Shown here: positions 56,823-64,000 of the stretch, piece after piece | Layout of the letters: every line of letters starts with the position of its first letter | Position numbering within the stretch: the first letter of the stretch is position 1 | Source of the DNA: Nitratidesulfovibrio termitidis HI1 | GTDB taxonomy: Bacteria; Desulfobacterota; Desulfovibrionia; Desulfovibrionales; Desulfovibrionaceae | NCBI RefSeq assembly: GCF_000504305.1 | Contig: NZ_KI632512.1 | Coordinates: 3,350,404-3,414,403, forward strand | Direction: 5' to 3' | DNA length: 64,000 nt | Notes under the pieces: model-generated | Databases searched by the model: none | What the model saw: only the letters and a program-made list of their open reading frames with translations | Told to the model about the DNA's origin: nothing | Program-made: the position numbers and the translations under genes

Positions 56823-57110
56823 ATGTCCGAGAAGTGGATCACCCGAATGGTGCAGGGGGCGGTGCTCAGCAGCAGGAGCCAGGCGCGCGAAGTGGCGCGC
56901 ACCATCGGCAAGCCCTATCCCACCCTGATGCGCGAACTGAACCCGTTCGACCTTGGGGCAAAGCTGGGCGTGGAAACGTTTTTCCAGATACTGCGCACCA
57001 CCCGCGACGTCACGCCGCTGGAGCAGATCGCGCAGGAACTGGGCTACAGGCTGGCTCCGGTGGATGGCGGCGAGGAGGACCCCGGTCACGGGGCGCACCC
57101 CGGACGGTAG
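56823..57110 (+). CDS. Small phage CII-like DNA-binding protein
   Basis: A 95-residue protein; GGAGGAGGGAAC sets the start at 56823. SSRSQAREVARTIGKPYPTLMRELNPFDLGAKLGVETFFQILRTT reads as a helix-turn-helix with the lay-out of the phage regulatory CII (CP76/YmfL) family, common as single chromosomal genes in Desulfovibrio. No other phage gene is nearby. It is 2 nt before the sensor kinase gene and presumably co-transcribed with it. Family assignment is from pattern only. Confidence 0.6.
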   Translation: MSEKWITRMVQGAVLSSRSQAREVARTIGKPYPTLMRELNPFDLGAKLGVETFFQILRTTRDVTPLEQIAQELGYRLAPVDGGEEDPGHGAHPGR

Positions 57111-57112
57111 TC

Positions 57113-59503
<2,391 letters not shown>

Positions 59504-59560
59504 GGGGCGTCCATCGTTCACGGCATCCGCCAATCGAACAAGACTGCACGGGAGAAAGAC

Positions 59561-60013
59561 ATGAGCGGCATGCATCAGGCAAGACTCATCGACATCCTGC
59601 TGGTGGAGGACGATCCCGGCGACGTGCGCCTGACGCGCGAGGCACTGAAAGGCAACCGCGTGTCCAACCGGCTGTTCGTGGTGGAGGACGGCGAGGAGGC
59701 CATGGCCTTCTTGCGGCGCGAAGGCCAGTACGCCGATGCGCCCCGCCCCGACCTCGTGCTGCTGGACCTGAACCTGCCGCGCAAGAACGGGCGCGAGGTG
59801 CTGGAAGAGATCAAGAGGGCGCCGGAACTGCGTACCATCCCCGTGGTGGTGCTGACCACCTCGCGGCAGGAACGAGACATTCTTCATGCCTACGACCTCA
59901 ACGCCAACTGCTACATCACCAAGCCCGTGGGCTGGGAGCAGTTTCTGGAGGTGGTGGGGCAGATCGAGCATTTCTGGATGGGCATCGTGACGTTGCCGGT
60001 GAAGGGAGACTGA
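59561..60013 (+). CDS. Rcp1-type single-domain response regulator
   Basis: A 150-residue CheY-like protein ([21 protein letters not shown], phosphoacceptor Asp in [21 protein letters not shown], Thr/Ser in [12 protein letters not shown], Lys in CYITKPV). The layout is that of Rcp1 regulators that partner phytochrome-like kinases. ACGGGAGAAAG precedes 59561. No output domain: it acts by protein contact, probably relaying from the upstream kinase. Confidence 0.92.
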   Translation: MSGMHQARLIDILLVEDDPGDVRLTREALKGNRVSNRLFVVEDGEEAMAFLRREGQYADAPRPDLVLLDLNLPRKNGREVLEEIKRAPELRTIPVVVLTTSRQERDILHAYDLNANCYITKPVGWEQFLEVVGQIEHFWMGIVTLPVKGD

Positions 60014-60169
60014 CGGAGGTCTGCAACAAGGGGCGGCATGACGGAGCGGGCGGCGGGGCCAGGAGCACCGGCCATGGCCGCATGAATGAAAGACGCTGTG
60101 TCAGGCCTTCTGCGTGCGCGTCTGGCACGCAGGGCCAACCCCGGCGAACACCGGACCATACCGGAGCAG

Positions 60170-60250
60170 ACCGGAGCAGACCGGAGGCATGATGGACCAC
60201 GCCGGACCACGCCAGACCACACCGGAGCAGACCGGAGGCATGATGGACCA
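60170..60250 (+). repeat. Duplicated ribosome site and start codons of the downstream kinase
   Basis: A 30-nt block (ACCGGAGCAGACCGGAGGCA then TGATGGACCA) occurs at 60170-60199 and, identically, at 60221-60250. The offset is 51 nt, exactly 17 codons, so both copies offer a GGAGG and an ATGATG in the same frame. Confidence 0.85.
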
Positions 60251-62891
60251 GGGGCAGGTACGCATACTGCTGTTCGAGGACGACCCCGGCGACGCCAGGC
60301 TGCTCAGCCTGCTGCTTGCCGGGTCGGGCTTGCGGCATGCCATCGAGCGGGCGGAAACGCTGGCCGAGGGCCTTGCCCTGCTGGACGGCGGCGCATTCGA
60401 CGTGGCCCTGCTGGACCTCAGCCTGCCCGACAGCCAGGGTTGGGATACCCTTGGCTCACTGGTCTCGCATGCGCCGGAACTGCCGGTGATCGTGCTGACC
60501 GGGCTCTCCAGCCCCAGCTTCGCCGAAGAGGCCGTGGCGCGCGGCGCGCAGGACTACCTGCGCAAGGGCGAGGTGGCCGAAGGGCTCATCGTCCGCACCA
60601 TCCGCTACGCCATCGATCGCAAACGGGCGGAGGGCGCGCTGCGCCAGCACCGCCAGCGGCTGGAAACCATCATCAGCGCCAACCCGGACGGCATGCTGGT
60701 GGTGGACGCCGATGCCCTGGTGCGCTTCGCCAACCCGGCGGCGCTGACCATGCTGGGGCGCGAACTGCCAGAGTTGCCCGACCTGCCCGACCTGCTGGGG
60801 CAGCCTTCGCCCGTGCCGGTGCGCGACGACGAACTGGACCTGTGCGGCGACGGGGACAACCCGTGCCTGGTTGAGGTGCGCACCGCTCCGGTAACCTGGG
60901 ACGACGGCCCGGCCACCCTGGTGGCCCTGCGCGACATCACGGCCCAGCGCCAGGCGGAACGCGCCCTGCGCGAGGCGGAACTGCGCTACCGCACCATCTT
61001 CGAGCATTCACTGGACGGAATTTCCGTCTACGAACACCGCGACGACGGCAGCGCCCCCCGGCTGGTGGACTGCAACCGGGGCTACGAGCGCATGGCCGGG
61101 CGCACCCGCGACGATCTGCGCGAGATGGACGACGTGCGTTCGTTGCAGGTGTTTCTGGGTGGGCGCAAGGCCCCCGATCCCTTCCGCGACGACGGCGGAC
61201 TGCGCGGTCCGCAGAGCGCCGTGTATTCGTGGCTGCGGCCCGACGGGCGCGAGAACTGGATAGAATCGGTTTCCGTGCCCGTGCGCTACGGCGACAAGGT
61301 GCTGGTCTTCGGCATCGGGCGCGACGTCAGCCGTCGCCGCAAGCAGGAAGAGGCGTTGCAGCAGAGCGAGGCGCGCTTTCGCGCCGTGTTCGAGCATGCC
61401 CCCCTGGGGGTGTTCATCTCGGACCAGGACGGCAGCCTGGTCAAGACCAACCGGCTGTTCAACGTGCTGCACGGCTTTGCCGCGGCGGAACTGCCCCTGG
61501 GGCACTTTTCGGAGCTGGTGCACGGGCACGAGGCGGGCGACGTGCGCGCCCTGTTCGCGGAACTGCACCGGGGCGAGCGCAACGGCTTCTTTCTGGAAAC
61601 GCAGCACCTGCGGCGCGACGGCACGGTCTTTCCCGTGCGGCTGGCCGTGGCGGCCATCCGGGGGCGCAAGGGCGACCTGCAATACGCAGTGGGCATGCTG
61701 GAGGACATCAGCGAGCGCCGTGCCGCCGAGGCGGAGTTGCAGGGGTATCGCGCCCGGCTCGAGAACATGGTGCTGGAACGCACCCGTGACCTGGAGCAGG
61801 CGTTGCGCACTGCGGAATCCCATCGGGAGAAGATCGACCTCATCCTGCGCTCCGTGTCCGAAGGCCTGCTGGTCACCGATCCGGGCCACCGGGTGGTGCT
61901 GACCAACCCGGCGGCGGAGGACATCCTGGGCCTTGCCGCGCCCGGAGACGTGGAGGGCGAGGCGGTGGTCGACCTCATCGAGGACGATCCCCTGCGCAAA
62001 CGGCTGGTGCACTGTCTGGACGACACCATGGGCGGCGCGCCCTGCCAGTTCGGCTTTTCGCGCCCCACGGAAACGGGCGGCGTGCATCACTACACGGCCA
62101 GCACCTCGGAGGTGCGCGACGCGGGTGGCGGGCGGACCGGCGTGGTCACCGTGCTGCACGACGTGACCAGCGAACGCGAACTGGACCGCATGAAAAACGA
62201 GTTCCTGACCACCGCCGCGCATGAGTTGCGCACCCCGCTCACCACCATCCTGGGGTTTTCGGAACTGCTGGTCACCGGCGACGACATACCCCCCGTGGAG
62301 CAGCGCCAGTACCTTGGCTACATCAACGAGCAGGCCACGCTGGTTACCGGCATCGTGGCGGACCTGCTGGACATTTCACGCATCGAGATGGGCCAGGGCT
62401 TCAGCCTCAAGCGCAGGCCCTGCGACCTGGTGGCCCTGATCCGCCGCAAGGTGGCCGCGCACATCGTGGGCACGCGCCGCCATTCGTTCCGGCTGCTGCT
62501 GCCCGAAACCCCGGTCCCCGCCGTGGTGGATGCGGACAAGGTGGCCCAGGTGCTCGACAACGTGCTGAGCAACGCCGTCAAGTATTCCCCCGGCGGCGGC
62601 GTGGTGGAGGTGCGGCTGCGCCCCGGCCAGGGCGCGCACGAGGTCAGCGTGCGCGACAACGGCATGGGCATGAGCCCGGAACAGCTTTCACGGGTGTTCG
62701 AGAAGTTCTATCGGGGAGATGCCTCGAATACCGGCATACCCGGCACGGGCCTGGGCATGAGCATCGTGAAGTATCTCATAGAGGCGCATGGCGGCGAGGT
62801 GGCGGTGGAAAGCGCCAAGGACGTGGGCACCACCGTGCGCTTTACCTTGCCGACCGGGGGTAACGGGGCGAACGGGTCGAACGGAATATGA
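60240..62891 (+). CDS. REC-multi-PAS hybrid histidine kinase
   Basis: A 883-residue protein from the ATG at 60240 (an in-frame copy of the start lies 51 nt upstream). N-terminal receiver (VRILLFEDDPGDARLL, Asp in VALLDLSLPDSQG, Lys in DYLRKGEV). Then four PAS segments, roughly 140-240, 245-365, 375-500 and 525-640, the third with a PAC ending in GMLEDISERRAAEAEL. A coiled coil precedes HisKA (FLTTAAHELRTPLTTILGFSELL) and HATPase (VRDNGMGMSPEQLSRVFEKFYRG, GTGLGMSIVKYLIEAHGG). No membrane helix. The N-terminal receiver suggests control by another kinase, perhaps the one at 57113. Confidence 0.9.
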   Translation: MMDQGQVRILLFEDDPGDARLLSLLLAGSGLRHAIERAETLAEGLALLDGGAFDVALLDLSLPDSQGWDTLGSLVSHAPELPVIVLTGLSSPSFAEEAVARGAQDYLRKGEVAEGLIVRTIRYAIDRKRAEGALRQHRQRLETIISANPDGMLVVDADALVRFANPAALTMLGRELPELPDLPDLLGQPSPVPVRDDELDLCGDGDNPCLVEVRTAPVTWDDGPATLVALRDITAQRQAERALREAELRYRTIFEHSLDGISVYEHRDDGSAPRLVDCNRGYERMAGRTRDDLREMDDVRSLQVFLGGRKAPDPFRDDGGLRGPQSAVYSWLRPDGRENWIESVSVPVRYGDKVLVFGIGRDVSRRRKQEEALQQSEARFRAVFEHAPLGVFISDQDGSLVKTNRLFNVLHGFAAAELPLGHFSELVHGHEAGDVRALFAELHRGERNGFFLETQHLRRDGTVFPVRLAVAAIRGRKGDLQYAVGMLEDISERRAAEAELQGYRARLENMVLERTRDLEQALRTAESHREKIDLILRSVSEGLLVTDPGHRVVLTNPAAEDILGLAAPGDVEGEAVVDLIEDDPLRKRLVHCLDDTMGGAPCQFGFSRPTETGGVHHYTASTSEVRDAGGGRTGVVTVLHDVTSERELDRMKNEFLTTAAHELRTPLTTILGFSELLVTGDDIPPVEQRQYLGYINEQATLVTGIVADLLDISRIEMGQGFSLKRRPCDLVALIRRKVAAHIVGTRRHSFRLLLPETPVPAVVDADKVAQVLDNVLSNAVKYSPGGGVVEVRLRPGQGAHEVSVRDNGMGMSPEQLSRVFEKFYRGDASNTGIPGTGLGMSIVKYLIEAHGGEVAVESAKDVGTTVRFTLPTGGNGANGSNGI

Positions 62892-62957
62892 GCGGGCATG
62901 AGCCACGGGAGTCCAGGATACTTGGGGACTGGGGCCGCATGCCCCGAAGGAGACGCC

Positions 62958-64000
62958 ATGACCGGCGAACGTGAGCGGCGTGGAGCATTCGGCATCAAGG
63001 CCAAGATCATGGCCATCGCCATCCTGGGGCCCGTGTGCATCGCGGGCGTCATGGCCGTGCAGCGCATCGGCGACATTCGCGAGGGCGCGCACGAGGCCAT
63101 CCTGCAACAGAGCCGGGCCGTGGTGCTGATGGCCGAGGCCGCGCGCGACGAGATGTCGCGCAAGCTGGAGAGCGGACTGATACGCCCGTTCGCGGAACTG
63201 CCGCCCGACAAGGTGGTGGGTGCGGTGCCGGTGATCACCGCCATCAAGATGGCCAGGGTCAACGCCGAAAAGCTGGGCTACGAATTCCGCGTGCCCAAGA
63301 TGCACCCCCGCAATCAGGCCAACGAACCCACGGACGTGGAGCGGAAGGTGCTGGACCAGCTTGCGTCCTCCGGCCAGCAGGAACTGGTCCTGCGCGAGCC
63401 GGACCACATCCGGTATTTCCGGGCCATCAAGCTGACGCGCGAATGCCTGTTCTGCCACGGAGACCCCAAGGGCGAGCGCGACGTGGTGGGCGGCATCAAG
63501 GAAGGCTGGCGCGAGGGCGAGGTGCACGGCGCGTTCGAGATCATTTCGTCGCTGGACGCGGTGAACGCCCAGGTGCGCCTGGCCGCCCTGACCGTGGCGG
63601 GCTGGGCGCTGGGCATCGTGATGGTGGTGGTGGCCTGCGCCTGGCTGCTGGCCAGCCGGTCCATCGCACGACCGTTGCAGCGCATCCGCGACGTGGCCGG
63701 GCAGGTGGCCTCCGGCGACCTGACGGCGGATGTCGAGATAGCCAGCCGGGACGAGGTGGGCAGCGTGGCCGAGGCCATTCGCACCATGACCGGCAACCTG
63801 CGCCGGGTCATCGGCGAGGTGATGGAAACCACCCACGGCGTCACGGCGGGCAGCCGTGAACTGTCCGAGACGGCGGTGAACATGGCCCAGGGCGCCACGG
63901 AGCAGGCCAGCGCGGTGGAAGAGGTGTCCGCCTCGGTGGAACAGATGACTTCGAACATCCAGCAGAATGCCGAGAACGCGGCCGAGACCGACCGCATCGC
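62958..64000 (+). CDS. Methyl-accepting chemoreceptor with c-type haem sensor domain (partial)
   Basis: AAGGAG precedes 62958; the frame runs off the right edge at residue 347. First membrane helix IKAKIMAIAILGPVCIAGVMAV, periplasmic domain with one haem-c motif CLFCH in RYFRAIKLTRECLFCHGDPKGERD (near residue 160), the pattern of the DUF3365/Tll0287-like domain, second helix VAGWALGIVMVVVACAWLLA, HAMP (RPLQRIRDVAGQVASGDL) and the beginning of the signalling domain (EQASAVEEVSASVEQMTSNIQQNAENA). D. vulgaris DcrA is a known haem-containing chemoreceptor for oxygen/redox; this one should act similarly (inference). Confidence 0.92.
   Translation, partial: MTGERERRGAFGIKAKIMAIAILGPVCIAGVMAVQRIGDIREGAHEAILQQSRAVVLMAEAARDEMSRKLESGLIRPFAELPPDKVVGAVPVITAIKMARVNAEKLGYEFRVPKMHPRNQANEPTDVERKVLDQLASSGQQELVLREPDHIRYFRAIKLTRECLFCHGDPKGERDVVGGIKEGWREGEVHGAFEIISSLDAVNAQVRLAALTVAGWALGIVMVVVACAWLLASRSIARPLQRIRDVAGQVASGDLTADVEIASRDEVGSVAEAIRTMTGNLRRVIGEVMETTHGVTAGSRELSETAVNMAQGATEQASAVEEVSASVEQMTSNIQQNAENAAETDRI

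Overview
The window comes from a high-GC sulfate-reducing deltaproteobacterium of the family Desulfovibrionaceae, most like Desulfovibrio/Nitratidesulfovibrio vulgaris. The evidence is the combination of an ORP (orange protein) locus, a two-subunit selenocysteine formate dehydrogenase without a membrane subunit, multihaem c-type cytochromes ending in a class III-like module, a haem-binding DcrA-type chemoreceptor, and the gene order rimP-nusA-infB next to flgF-flgG-flgA-flgH-flgI. All assignments come from reading the sequence; no database search was run.

1-5.7 kb: anaerobe-specific ORP locus. A minus-strand operon (MinD-type ATPase with ferredoxin domain, cut by the window edge, and a DUF5320 protein) diverges from the sigma-54 activator orpR. 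A second operon follows (NifX-like protein, ORP, and an Mrp/NBP35 ATPase fused to a NifX-like domain). Both operons have good -24/-12 promoters and both share a palindrome GGGCGCAAAAYGCGCCC upstream. 5.8-17.1 kb: minus-strand transcription/translation operon rimP-nusA-ylxR-infB-ylxP-nrnA-truB-rpsO-pnp, with a strong sigma-70 promoter and a terminator-like hairpin in its leader. rbfA is not at its usual place. 17.2-29.7 kb: flagellar rod/ring/hook-junction operon flgF-flgG-flgA-flgH-flgI-flgJ(M23 fusion)-flgN-flgK-flgL-csrA-fliW, with sigma-54 promoters. It is interrupted by three long palindromic intergenic elements; a fourth lies between ylxP and nrnA.

29.8-34.5 kb (minus): a GAF-AAA-Fis sigma-54 activator and a large MscS channel. 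34.8-39.3 kb: a putative quinol:cytochrome c module of two CydA-like membrane proteins (the second with a fused haem c domain) and an 11-haem cytochrome. 39.6-43.4 kb: formate dehydrogenase fdhA (in-frame UGA = selenocysteine) and fdhB. 43.5-51.3 kb: a TetR regulator, then a second TetR regulator leading an RND efflux operon (adaptor, pump, outer-membrane channel). 51.3-56.5 kb (minus): a large hybrid histidine kinase and its NtrC-type response regulator. 56.8-62.9 kb: a CII-like small DNA-binding protein, a kinase with a periplasmic solute-binding sensor, an Rcp1-type single-domain regulator and a multi-PAS hybrid kinase. 62.96 kb to the end: a chemoreceptor with a c-type haem sensor domain, cut by the window edge.

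The best candidate for something undescribed is the family of dispersed intergenic palindromes (10.5-10.8, 18.1-18.4, 21.1-21.5 and 22.9-23.0 kb). They share short conserved cores but have different, individually self-complementary stems, as expected if the structure rather than the sequence is kept.
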